From positions 186,001 to 250,000 of the forward strand of contig JAYWVB010000036.1 of NCBI GenBank assembly GCA_039881045.1: 64,000 nt of DNA. The letters run 5' to 3'. This document shows, one piece after another, positions 11,236 through 23,086 of this stretch. A model generated the notes under the pieces. It saw only the letters and a program-made list of their open reading frames with translations. It was not told the origin of the DNA and made no database searches. Positions within the stretch are counted from its first letter, which is position 1, and the number at the start of each line of letters is the position of its first letter. This DNA comes from Chaetomium olivaceum. Lineage: Eukaryota; Ascomycota; Sordariomycetes; Sordariales; Chaetomiaceae. A program made the position numbers and the translations under genes.

Positions 11236-14200
11236 GTCCGAGGGTTCGCGCGACGGCCCCCGCATGAGCCCTCGCCCCCTTCTCCGAGTAGACTCGGGGT
11301 TTTCTTGGCCCCAAAACAAGAACGCATCCAGGTTGGTTGTTGAGCAACACTGGGAGGCGTGGATGTTTGGTAGATGGTCAAAATTGGTGAGTTGGATCAG
11401 ACATTTCATCACCCCTTCCCCCCCCCAACATGAAGTTAATGGCGCGTCAGGTTGAGACATCACTCTTCATCGAGCTGCTACAGACTCGGCAGTGTGCATT
11501 CGCTTCAAGGTAACAGCATATGCCCGTTCAACACGGCAGTTCAGAACCGCTCCGAGCAAGGGCACCGAGCGGGCATAAACGTTCCATCCCACCAGAGAGT
11601 GATTCAAAACGTGAACTGTTCTTGATCAAATTTATACCAGTCATTTCATGGCAGCCCTTTGTTTCCTTGGCAGTCGTACCTGAGAGGCAGTGTCAATCTT
11701 GAGCTTATCCAAGTAATGTAATATATCGAGTGGGAGACGCCTAAATTCTTTCATGTTCTTAGTTTACAGATTACATACAAACACTGGCCTTTTACTCTCT
11801 ATCATCCGAGCCGCGGTCGCATTCGATCTCTCATTGGCCGTTGCTTACTACTATGAATTAGAATATATCAGGTCCAGCGAGCGTTTGACACCGTATGTCG
11901 ACCTCCCCGTTGCTAGTCCTTAACACCGGGTTTATGATTGGTCGTCTTGCTTCTCTTCTAGCATAGGGGGCTTGTACTCGGAGGTTGTACTAGAAGGGAT
12001 AGGAGGGAGTAAGCAGTAAGTACATACCTACCTAGTACACTCAAACTATGACTACAGATACCATCGTTATGCCCATCATTCAGAACCATGGGTTGGACTA
12101 TGCCTTCACCTTACCTCAACCCATCCCTTCGTTACGCCACGCTCTCACTAACAGATGCCATAAACTAGATGAGAACCCTTTCCGCCGGCTTTACAGAGCC
12201 ACATTCCTTCCTGTCTCAAACACATTTCGTTTTTCAGCTTTTCCTTTTTTCAAACTCTCCGTCCCCACACAGCGCAGCACGTGTCTAATCTTCACCGACT
12301 CTCAAAACCATTACCGAAACATTCGCTATCTTTTCCCTTCTCAAACAGAGGCATCTGAAGGCATCCAGCCGAGAGAGATGAACTCGATAATTGTCTCGTT
12401 TCCTAGGTCATTGGCCCCCACGCTTGTCCCGCGGGAGGCTATCTGCACGTGTTCGCTGCACCAACGCCCAGTGGACGAGCAGCGAGCCGAATGCTTTTTC
12501 TTACCATCTTTTTTACTTCCGGGGGGCTCTCCCACCTCCCACCGCCCACGCGTAGCGGTGAGCAGCTACTCGAGAAGGGAGTCGGTCAGGAGAAATCTGA
12601 ACGCAAAAAAGGAGTCGGTGAGGTTTGAGCTGAAGGGGCTATGGTGTTGTGCGACATCCATTGCAAGGCTGCCGCCGAAGGATTTAGAGTTTTACGCGCG
12701 TGTAAATCCCGCCCCCACAAGCCACGCTTCTGTCGCCTGGTGAAGGCGGCGAGGCGCCGCTCTTCCTGTACGGCACATGTTTCGGTTGCCTCGTGGGAGA
12801 TACCGATTGTTTGGCGGTTAAGGACTGAGGAACGTGTGCATGGAACTCCGACGCCGCGGAGGTTACGGAAGAGGTCAAGACGACAACTCAAAAGATAACA
12901 CCGAATCAGTATCGTGGCGGTGGCGATGGAGGACCAACCTTCTTAGATGGTAAGCGGGATTGGTCAAAATACTCGAGAATGAATTGCCTTATACGCGGGG
13001 TTCGGGGTCCAACATCGAATTGGGTTGTAGCTGACTGGCTTAGCCGGCTTACAGCTTGACAGTAAGCAGCCATATTAGCATCCCCGAGATTCCCGATGGC
13101 ACACTCCTCTCGTCCACGCGATGATTTTTGGCTGATGGTCACGCGAGCTTCTGATATGGGGGGCTTTCGACGCGTGAGGGATAAGCCTTGTTCCGACGAC
13201 AAGGTATCGAACTCCTGGTCCCCGGCATCAGGATCCGATCTGGATATAAATTCGCATCGTTAACCAAGCTCGTGACCGAAGTCAGCCACGAATACTACCG
13301 CTTACCCTCGTCTTCTCCAAGGGGGCTGACTGTGTCTCAAGATGTGTGCGGCTCGTTGTGACGGGAAGGACCAATGTCATTGGTTGGTGTTCTCCAGCGA
13401 AATGGTGGGTTATCTGTGGCTGCGCCCCTCGGTTGCGTTTGGTTGCCTTCATTCAAGTGGGCGGGCCAATCAGCTATAATTGGAATGTGTTCCGCTCTCT
13501 TGGGTCGTGGGGAATTCTTGAATATTGAAAAGGAAAGCTGCCCCAAATTGGCCACACTGCTGGATGCCTTGGGGTTGCCCGCTCACTTTGGAGTGTAGTC
13601 ACTAGTCCCCGACGACTCAGCAGCTGACCGGCGCCTTTGCCCGGTCAGGTCCTTTGGAGTTTGATGCGCCCGAGTTCACAAGAACCCGACTTTATGGACA
13701 AGGACGCCATTGCCTACTGTCGCACCGGACGATGAGGCTCACCTTGCGAGCTTGTGCAACTATTTTCCGGTTATTTCGGTGAGGAGAGAGCCGCACCAAC
13801 AGCGTCGCATTTCGATGCATGACTTTGCATGGCTTCACGTGTACAGGGAATGTTTTCTGGAACGCAGTTGGTCGCCTGCTGGGTGCCTGTTCCGAATTTT
13901 GCACTCCCGTCCAAGCTACATTATGAGGGGCGGGGCGGGAACCCCTCGATTCGGGCCGAACTCAGCCGAGAGGCTTGCATTCAGGTCATTCCCTCCCGTC
14001 CATACGCGCCGACCTACCCCACTGACCCCGCGCGCCCGACTGGAGAGCTTCAACCAAACTGTGGGGAGGGAATGAACCATCCACGACCTCCTTCACAAAC
14101 CTGGACCATGGTCCCGGATCCAAATAATCGACATCAGGCTAACCGAGCCGCCCCGGACATGCAGACGGTTCAGCCTCGTCCTTGGAATGTCCTATCCCGA

Positions 14201-14639
14201 TCTCCCCGAATGTGCACTTCTTTCTAGCTCACGCACCCGCTTACCAACCATCACCTTCACCGGCTGCACTGTGATGGTGGGTGCAAGAGCCTTGTGCCAT
14301 ATTTTATTCAAGGCAACTCAGCTTGGCCAATTCCAAATGCTCACGTTCACCCTCCGCCTGGTCAGCGGCCTGTTGCCCGACCGATGAAACACTCGGCGAG
14401 CCTGACGAAGGGGGGTTATGGAGGAAGGCCTTCGCTTCATGCAGCCTTATCGACTTGAAGCACCTAGCAAAAGACCGGAAGTCTCTCCATATCCTCCGGA
14501 GGCAGGTAATCCCAGCCTGGTTGCTCTACGCGACCGCGCTCGGGCTTCGGTTTGGTATGCCACCATGCATTCGAACACTTGGCAGAACCAGCCTGCGAGG
14601 CTGGCTCGACCGTCAATTGGTACCTATGGCCTAGCTAAC
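11236..14639. other. 3.4-kb intergenic interval
   Basis: Separates the Est1-type gene from the 3' end of the protease gene on the other strand. The longest open frame (12048-12743, +, 231 codons) has no recognisable domain and is not convincing. No RNA gene or element was recognised. The first 100-200 bases should hold the 3' UTR of the upstream gene. Confidence 0.5.
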
Positions 14640-17271
14640 TTACATTAGAATCCTCTCCCGTCCCGATGGCACCTGGTGAAACTTTGGCGCAAACGAAGCC
14701 TTCGCACGAATAGGCTCCTCGATCTCAGCGATCTCTTCATCCCTGTCGAACTCCCCAACAACCCGAACGCTGTTAGCCTCAACCACAACATTAGGCTTGT
14801 CGCTCGCCATGCTGGAACCCGAATGGATCGAGGACGTGGTCGAGAGCTCCGGTAGGGACAAGTCACGCGCGGAGTGTGCGGAGTGCGCGCCGAACCCCAG
14901 CAGCAACCTTTCCTGGGAACGCAACGTCGATATCGAGCCGCCCCTTTCGCTCCGCGGCGCAGGTGTCGGCGGGTTTGTTGTGAGGACGGAACCTTTCATG
15001 ACACCGGGGTCTGGCATGGTGTCTGTTGCGGTCTCAGTTGGGGGCGGAGACGGTCGGTCGAATGTTCGCTCCAACCCGGGGACGCTGTTACCGATAAACC
15101 GACTTTCGATGAAGTCGACTTGGACTTGACGACGATCTTGGATTGACCTGGTGGCAAAGACGTTCCACGGGTCGCCGGACATGTCCGCCGTTACCGCCTG
15201 TCGAGGGTTGCAATGTCGAGCATCCCGCGGTAATCCTTGGTCCTGGTATACCGGCAGAGAAATATCTTCACCATCCGCATGGTGCTGTTTTAAGTCGGCC
15301 AGAATGTCGACAATAGGGGTAAAGTAGGCGAACCGGACCTTCTCGAAGGGGTTCCCGCTGTCGTGGTTGCGGCCCCAAATCAATCCCACGACAGCATCAT
15401 CAGACCGCTGGATCAGCCACGCGCCAGAATCACCCGGAACGCCAATGCCGCTCGTTACCCACTGTCTCACCGTCTGCCATGGCGAACTGGCCTGGCCCTC
15501 CCTGGGAAGTTTGAAGGGCGAGTACTGGCGGACGGTCCAGTCCCGCCGCTCCTGGCCCTTGTACCGCCGAACGCCCGGGACGTCGGAGGTGAAGCCGAGG
15601 GAATAGCCACTCGTCCGAGCCATGGCATACACCTCGGTGTTGCCCTTCACGATGGCCGTATTGTTCACGGCAACACGCCTGCCCATCTCGATGCTGGGAA
15701 TAGGAACCACGTTCTTGCCATTTGGCACCGGTCCGATCAGACACCTGTTCCGACAAAGTCAGCGAGCTCACTCTCGACCCAAGGTGTTCATCCGTACGGC
15801 TGCGGAGTAGGGGCAGTTCCACAATCGACATGGGGACGATATTCGGCGAGCGCTTCAAGGCTTGCAGTGCCGGCGACTCCACGACCCACAGTGTCGCCGG
15901 GCAGTCACCCTTCCGGCAGCCCCTCGTCCTCGACAAAGAGGGCCAACTTTGGCTTGACGAGGGTGTCGCCAGCTCCCGCGGGAAATTTGCTCCAGGACTT
16001 GCTGGAACCGAAAGGAAGAGGGGGAGGGAGGGGACAACGGAAATCGAACGCACCAGTCCATCTCCACCATCTTCTGCGATTCTGGAACGGCCACTTCCTG
16101 AAACGTCAGCGAAGGCCGGTACGTCCCGGACGGCGAGCACATAAACACCCTCCCAATGCCGTACTGCCGACCTGTCGGGTCGGACGGCACAACTAAGGGC
16201 AAGTCTGGGTCGGCCGGGTGGCTGACACGGAGCTCGCCATCCTTCATGGAGTCTTCGAACGCGTGGCGCGCGCTCATGGCGTAGACATGCTGTCCGACTT
16301 TGACGAAGCCGCCTAGCGATGCCGCGTCTAGGCCCCGCGCGGGGCCAATCGATATGCCGACGACGGGCTCCGGGCTGTATGTCACGTTTTTGGGCTCACA
16401 CACGCTATCCGTTGTTCCGGCGTCACCCCTGGGGAGAAGTTGTTAGGTCAGACACACCTCCATCATCGTGCAACAACCGTCCGACAGATTGTCTAAAGGG
16501 TTCGGCCGCCGCGGACACGCGACAACATTGCGAAGGAGATGTGAAAAGGAGGGAATTATTGCCAAGGACGAGAAAAGGAGTGGAGGAGAAAAGGAGTGGA
16601 GGAGAAAAGGAGTGGAGGAGAAAAGGAGTGGAGGAGAAAAGGAGTGGAGGAGAAAAGGAGTGGAGGAGAAAAGGAGTGGAGGAGAAAAGGAGTGGAGGAG
16701 AAAAGGAGTGGAGGAGAAAAGGAGTGGAGGAGAAAAGGAGTGGACGAAAACGAGAGGATTCATGAACATACCACCACTGCGACCTCTGCAAATCCCCCTT
16801 CCGAAACTTGAGATACACCGGATTAAACCGCTCCGGCACGGCATGCTCCAGCTCCAACCGCACCGCCGGCTCCAGCGCCGCGGTATCCATATCAGCTGGC
16901 AGCGTGATGTAAATCACCCGCGGCACGGCCTCGGCCGAGCGCTCCGGGAAGTTGTGCACGTCGACGGCAAAATCCCCCGTGCAGTGCTGCTTGATCAGGT
17001 CGCTGAGCAACGGCAGGATGGAATGCTCCCACACGGAGGCAAAGTCGGAGGGGTCGGCTGCGCGGAGGGCGTAATCTCGCGTCGAGAGGCGCGTGAGCTC
17101 CGAGTGGGAGGTGCCGCCGCCGTGGCCGGTGCGGAATTTTATGGGGATTGCATGCTGCTGGTGCTGTTGGCGGCGCTGCTGGTGCTGCTTCTGGGGTGGA
17201 TGCTCGCATTCCGGGAAGTAATCTTGCTGCTCATGCTGCTCTTGAGCCGTGGCCGACCAGGGCTGGGTCAT
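14640..17271 (-). CDS. Trypsin-like serine protease-fold protein with unassigned N-terminal region
   Basis: Four-exon model: 17271-16772, 16428-16054, 16001-15909, 15744-14640 (690 residues). All joins stay in frame. Introns: 16771-16429 (GTATGT/CCAG, 343 nt, holds a minisatellite), 16053-16002 (GTGCGT/CCAG) and 15908-15745 (weak GTGACT donor, good CTGAC branch, ACAG). The protease fold is shown by MSARHAFE, matching the catalytic-His motif, and GVPGDSGAW, the catalytic-Ser motif, followed by VVGLIWGRN. The Asp of the triad could not be placed. About 165 residues upstream of the second exon are glutamine-rich and then helical, with no family recognised. The C-terminal 170 residues are Ser/Pro-rich. 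No signal peptide is seen, so an intracellular regulatory or inactive protease is possible. The open, coding-like frame continues upstream to about 17575 without an ATG, so the true start may be further upstream. The third intron could alternatively be a one-base frameshift near 15908. Confidence 0.65.
16570..16745. repeat. 16-bp minisatellite, 11 near-perfect copies, inside an intron
   Basis: Eleven head-to-tail copies of GAGAAAAGGAGTGGAG, almost without variation. The array lies wholly in intron 1 (16771-16429) of the protease-like gene on the minus strand, where it reads as a pyrimidine-rich tract. Because 16 is not a multiple of three and the unit holds no stop in any frame, the array is open in all plus-strand frames and creates spurious open frames on both strands. 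Confidence 0.95.
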
Positions 17272-17720
17272 CCAGAGCTCGTGGTTGGTCGAGCTGAAGA
17301 TCTGGGGCGGGGAGGGGGCACACGGGTGATCGTCTGTGAGGTGGATGTCGGGAGAGTAGCCGGGTTTGACGGGTGGTATGGGCGGGTTGTCCCCAAGGCC
17401 GCGGCGGCGGGGTTGGGACGAGAGTTCGGACGGGATGGCATTGAGATTGTTGGTGGATGGTGAAGGTGAAGGGTGGGTGTCCGGTATAGCGTGGCGGTTG
17501 GGATGGATGGAAGGAGAGGCAAGCGCGATGGGTAGATGTGGTTGTAGTTGAGCTCCGTGTAAAGGGAGAGTTTAAATGAAAGAGCCTGGGCCCAATAAAC
17601 TTGTTCTGCCGATGATGGTACGGTTTCTTAACGCTGTTGAATGCTGTTTTTTCATGCGTTTAATGTTGTTTCCCCATGCTGCATATAGGACGTTCGCGTA
17701 TTTCAGGAAAAGCTTATTGA

Positions 17721-17742
17721 TGAGGTGAGGTGAGGTGAGGTG
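17721..17742. repeat. TGAGG pentanucleotide repeat
   Basis: Four consecutive TGAGG units followed by TGATC. A short simple repeat between genes. Confidence 0.85.
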
Positions 17743-18167
17743 ATCATCAGTAAGCAGTATGTCAAAGAACACCAGGGAGAACGAGCCTTTTATCTCTTCT
17801 CCGAGTCCCTCCTCAAACGGCATCCACGAAGTGGCGACTCTCCTGTCAGTGAGTACCCTGGACTGTCCGCCCCGTGGGGGCCTCGTTTACACGTGTAGAG
17901 ACGACACGTGTGGGCGTGAATCAACCGCCAAAGCCGAACAAGCCTCCCTACAGCAAATTAAGCCCACACTTTTATGCATTGAAGGTGGTTCAATGCCACA
18001 CGAAAGCACACCAAATCTCAGCCAGCTAATCTTTTCCCCCTCTCAGCAGTCAGAAAGCCAAGCCAGCAAGCGCGGCGAGGTGTATGCCCCCTCATCCCAG
18101 ACCGGTCATCGCTAACCGCTAACCCGCTGGCCGTACGGGTGGCGACTCGGCGTTACTTGCCTGTTCC

Positions 18168-18183
18168 GGGGGGGGGGGGGGGG
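18168..18183. repeat. Poly-G run, 16 bases
   Basis: Sixteen consecutive G residues (C on the other strand), the longest G run in the window. Its exact length is a likely sequencing weak point. Confidence 0.9.
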
Positions 18184-20813
18184 AAGGCGGTTTTGACACA
18201 GTCTCCAGGCAGAGCGGAATCGCGCTTGGATCCCGATAGGGCGAAATCAACGGCGTGTTGTGCAACACGTCCCCCATGTTCGTATGTTCGTGCAGGGGGG
18301 GCAAAATGCTGAGTTGAGTCTCGGCTGGTAACGAATGCTGGGCCGATTAGGGAGCGCCGATCATCCCAACGCCGCAGAGCTGGACGACTGCGTCCTTAGC
18401 GCTGGGCAATTTGATCTCGCCGGATACCCCCCGGCCGGAGCGGCATGACTGCAACCGGGGGGGGAGGCGGCGGGCTGAGACGGACACTCACCCGGCAGGG
18501 GTTAGGGAAGTCGATGAGCCTAGTCCCCAACAAAGATCGGGCGGGAAGGTGCCACCACCCTGGCCGTGTGTGGCTTTTGCCCGTTGACGCGGAATTTCCA
18601 TGGCCAAATGGGGAGAAAATCTGGGCCATTTTCCGGGTGCACCGGACTGCCCTGTTGTCATTCTGTGGTTGTCAGTGGCTCAACGTTTTCCATAAAAAAC
18701 AATGGGCGGTATGAATCAACGACAGGGAATACCCAACCTCGGGTCACAGGCCACATTTCTGATACGGTGCGCTCTCGGAATCGTGGGTTGGTGATGCATT
18801 GGTGGAAGGAATCAGGTCATGGCTGAAGCTGACTCCCCGCTCTCAAGACAACCCGGAAGTTACCAGACCGGCCAACAAATCCCACGCCCAGCCGTCCAGC
18901 CCTCCCACGCCGCTCCCTTCATCTACCGGGTACAGTTGCCAGAAGAGGTGTAGTGCTTGAGCAGACGCACCTGGTGCTCCCAGATCCAATTGTTCGTATG
19001 TGGGGGAAGGTTAAAGCCGAGCCCGGGCTGTGGTTGTGCGGTCTGGGAATGGGGTGCAGGGAAAAGAGGAGGTTGCGGGGGGTGGTGCCCGCTTGGTTTG
19101 GGGTGCAGAAGAACCTGAAGGGTGGTACTCCTCCCCACTCTCACCCAGCATGCCACCAAATGCACCCTGCGAAGAGCAACCTGCATGAAGAATGCCTTGC
19201 GGGCCTAACTCAGCTCGGTGGCTTCCCTCGCTTGCCAGCTAGCCAGCTTCCCAAAGCACCGTGACGTATTTTCCTGTCAGGCGGGACACTTCCCCTTTTC
19301 TCTGCAGCATTATTGTTGTGCAATCTCTCAGGCACCCTGGAAGATATGCAGGCGGCGAGGGGCAAGAGTCATGACTGCGAGGGGGTGTTTGGTGGAATGC
19401 AAGAATCCCGAGAGATTTAGCTCGATCGCGGCCCGGCGAGAGCTCCGTGGGAGGAGAAACCGTCTCCACCTGTGCTTAGCCGGACGCCCGAGGACCATGG
19501 AACGGCTCTGGCGCGAGGTGGGAGATAACTTGATAGGGGTCAAATCGTTTGCTCGTGGGGAAGGTGGGGGAAGTTAGGAGGAGGGAATTGGGGGTCACAA
19601 ACGATGAGTTTGTTTCCTGGAATGCGCGAGTCCGCATTGTGGAGATGCTTCTAGAATGATTGTCACACACCGATACACCTTGACAGGATCTCGCGTGTGT
19701 CAATATCCAGAAAAGAATCAATGTGCGACCATGGTAAAAACCCCTCGTGCACCGCGTGCGCCGCGTCCCCGGTAAGGTGACGAAGAAGCAAGCACACTCA
19801 GCGGTTGGTTCGTTGCCCTGCATTGGATCGTCTCACCGCATGCCGTTCTGTCAAATCCTTGATTATAGGGTTCCCGTCTCGGAGATTCCGCAAAGCATGT
19901 GAACATGTCAACGAGTTAGGGATTTGTAAATCCAAAACCCTGACCGGCTGTTGCATCCGAGATTAAGTCAACCACCTCAAACCAATCCCCTTTATTCAGT
20001 GTTGTTTTTCAACCGAGCAAGTACCTTAGTTATTGGTTGTATCTCTCGATGTGGCGGCCCCAAGCACAACAACCTGGAAGGAACGAGATGGGGCATTCGT
20101 CATTGCAGATTTCGGCTTGCCAAACCGAGAGATGGAGTCTCCCAAAATCGAGTTACCCCTGCGTCCTTTGCCCCAGACAACACACAGCTTGCCAACCGTG
20201 GGCTCGGGGCAGGTGCTCGCATGGCGGGATGGGTGCAGAAAAGTGCTTTTCCATTCAACCTAGGGCAAGTGAGCCAAGCGCGGCGGTCGCCTTGAGGTCC
20301 TGCAGCCACTCGGCACACATGTGGGACCCGAAGACGACCACTCACAGGCCGCTCTGTTGCGAAATCCCCGTGTAATCTCCCAAAACTGACGTGGTAGCAA
20401 TCGCACCGTGCATAGGGCGTCGCGTCGTTTCGTCCCGAGACAGAAAAGGCGGTCTGGTTGAGGCTCATCGAACCCCCCGCCTTTACTCGCGCGACCGTGC
20501 TGGAGAAGCGTAGCGGCATTGAGAGAGAAGGAAGAAGGTCCACATGAGCTAGATCTTGTGACCCCTAGAGTTCGCTGCGCTCCGTCAACGCGTGCTCGTA
20601 GCCACCTAAACAGCTTGCCCGCAACGCGGCTACCGCGGCCGGCAAGGAAGGATAACTCGGTTCGTACAGACCTGGCTGGCTACACATATTTTACACATGA
20701 ACCAGCACCCCAGATAACCAGATAGAATATCCCTGTCTGGCGCCGAGTGAGATCAACGCTATCCCAGAAGCTTGTGAGATCGTTCCCGCAAGCCAGCCGG
20801 GAATGGCAGCGCC

Positions 20814-20902
20814 CCATCGCTGGAACGGCAGACGGGCTGGGCGGGGCAAGCCCCCCATCGCTGGAACGGCAGACGGGCTGGGCGGGGCAAGCCTCCCATC
20901 GT
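20814..20902. repeat. 41-bp tandem repeat, 2.2 copies
   Basis: The GC-rich block starting CCATCGCTGGAACGGC recurs at 20855 after exactly 41 bases, nearly unchanged, and a third partial copy (CCATCGT) starts at 20896. Intergenic; no coding role seen. Confidence 0.9.
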
Positions 20903-22472
20903 CTTTTGGCGCCACTCTGCTGCTAGCTGACCAGGCTCGGACAGCCAGCAGTGCTAGCCTGGGCGGCGGCCGTTTGCCCGCTTTGCTTATGCCGTGCAAA
21001 AACACGCAGGGTTATGGAAAGGTGGGCGGCTGCCAATCCGCGCGAATAGCAAAGCCAAACCCCTTTCTGGCGTGGAAGACACTGCAATTAAAATTAATAG
21101 TGGATGCTGGTCCTTCCTCCCTTGTAGGTAGGCATGTATCGGGCAAGAAAGAACGAAGTGACAATCCTTACCACGGGACAGTCGAGTATTATTCCCCTTA
21201 GGCCGTGCTCCTCGAACGACCCAGCCGAGAACGCCACCGCTTCTTCTCGATACGAACTGAAGTGGTCTTCCCTTTGGTGCCCGCCAATAATTCGATGGAC
21301 CAAAAACGCCAAAAGCAGATCAGATCGTGAGCCGTGGCAGCGAGCTCTGCAGCCTTCGCCGGGGCTTTGCCCTCCGACTGAGAAAAATCGCAACGCTGGC
21401 CGAGCATTCAGCCCGAGGCACCACAGCCTGATCCGTGTGAGTATCCCTTCCCGCACCCGTCTCGCCCCTGGTCCCTTTCCGATCGCGGATCTCTCCCCGA
21501 GTATCTCTGCGGCGCAGTATTTTTGCTTGCAGCCAGTGAGGTTGGGGATATCGCCCAAGAGGGCGCTGTTCAGTGATTTCCGAAATAAGACTGCCGGAAG
21601 GCTTGACTTGCCGCCGCAATGGCTGCCACATGGCGCCTGTCCCGACCAGATGGGCGCTTTTCTCTGCATGCATTACCATGCCCCGAACTCCCACAGAGCG
21701 CGATCGGTCTTCTCTTCGGTACCGGATGGCAGCTGGTCCTGGGACATGGAACCACATTCCCCCTGCTCCTTCCAGTCTTGCCAAGCTCAGATCGTCCGCC
21801 AATAATCCACCTAACGCCCGTCAACGGCTTAACTCAGGCGTCATCGTGAGCGGCGTTTGCCGATTCGCGGGCGACGGGGATTTTTTATTCTGTCCTTGTC
21901 TCCGGATGCCCATCACCGTTATCGAACCCCTACTATTATTAGCCGAAGGTCAAAATACAATGTGCGGAACACGACAGCTCGAACCTGTCACGTCGTAGGG
22001 CAGTGTACCGTGTTTAGGGGCAATGCCTCCGTCCGTCGTCTGACCGCTTTTCGTCTCCGGAGCTGGCGTCCAACAGGATGTATCCCGATAGGTATACCCC
22101 AAGTCGCTGGTCCTGGGAACCCATGTGATCTTCTTGAGGTGGCCAAGATGCTTTGACAGCAGATTTTCCGTCGTACAGGATGTGGACTGATGGATCCACC
22201 CCATCCTTCATAACACAAGGTAGAGCCCCCCGTCGTTCAGTTCCATCCCATTTCCTTTTCCTCAACAGTCTTTCTTTCACAGCATTCTTTTCATCTCAGC
22301 CAATCGACTTTGCTCTTCACAACATTCCTTCGTCTCAGCCACTCGACCCTGCTCTTCTTCCACAGCATTCCTTTCATCTCAGCCACTCGACTTTGCTCTG
22401 CACACAGCAACCAACTCGGTTACCGCATCGAACATAAACCCTGCCTCAGAAACCCCTACGCTGTCGACCGAA

Positions 22473-23086
22473 ATGGCACCGACCGAAACCAACCACGGAT
22501 CAGGAGGTGTCGGCGCTCCGCCCAACCCGCCGGAGCAGCACCAGCCGGCAGCCCAAGAGGCGGAACAGTACCCCGGCAGCATCTCGCTGCCTCAAACCCC
22601 CGAGACTACTCAGCGGGCTGTCGTACTAAATGACAACGACCATCCCGGCATCGGCGTCGATAACACGGCACTCGCGGACTTTGCCAACGGCGCTCCGAGC
22701 CCACACATTCCGTTCATGTACTCGCCGCCCCGGCCTGAAGCGTAAGCCAAGCAACCCACCCACACCCCAGTCAGGGGAACAAAACAAACCCCACAGACAA
22801 ACACAAAGAAGCTGACGATCAGAACAGCCGCCTGACCCCACCACCACCGACCGGGCTCGGACCCACCCCCGCTTGGGACCTCCGCTGGTTCCATGATCAG
22901 GGCCAAAACGGCCCGGCCGTCGGCCTGGGGCTGACACTGTATCCGTCGGGTGCACCGGGCGCGGCGAGCGAGCGCGTCGCCCCGCCACCCGAAAGGCGGT
23001 CTGCGGAAGGCTGGGTGGAGCAGCCCGCTGGCGACGAGAAGGACGCCGCGACTTGTGGCGACCAGACGTCGTCGGGTAGGAAGTAG
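22473..23086 (+). CDS. Hypothetical proline-rich protein, two exons
   Basis: Predicted 175-residue protein, not recognised. Exon 1 is 22473-22741, the intron is 22742-22827 (GTAAGC donor, GCTGAC branch, AACAG acceptor) and exon 2 is 22828-23086. Splicing removes an in-frame stop just after the donor and opens 85 further codons, which supports the gene. The N-terminal half is rich in Pro, Gln and Gly (GAPPNPPEQHQPAAQEAEQY). Exon 2 contains a short aromatic/glycine segment PAWDLRWFHDQGQN and a polar C-terminus. There is no signal peptide or membrane segment. It follows a CT-rich leader with repeated CATCTCAGCCACTCGAC-like units (22285-22400), common near fungal transcription starts. Function unknown. 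Confidence 0.55.

Larger units (their letters stand above)
17272..22472. other. 5.2-kb intergenic interval
   Basis: No supported gene. The part nearest 17271 (to about 17575) is open and coding-like in the frame of the minus-strand protease gene and may be unmodelled 5' coding sequence. The rest contains a (TGAGG)4 repeat at 17721-17742, a 16-base G run at 18168-18183 and a 41-bp tandem repeat at 20814-20902. A 223-codon open frame at 21134-21805 shows no domain. Confidence 0.5.

Noticed and set aside
12048..12743. 231-codon open frame on the plus strand
   Set aside because: No recognisable motif, no splice partner, and it overlaps equally long frames in other phases.
16468..17463. 331-codon plus-strand frame containing GEKEWRRKGVEEKRS repeats
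   Set aside because: Produced by the stop-free 16-bp minisatellite and by the antisense of the protease-like exon.
21134..21805. 223-codon plus-strand open frame
   Set aside because: No family resemblance, and several overlapping frames of similar length lie on both strands.
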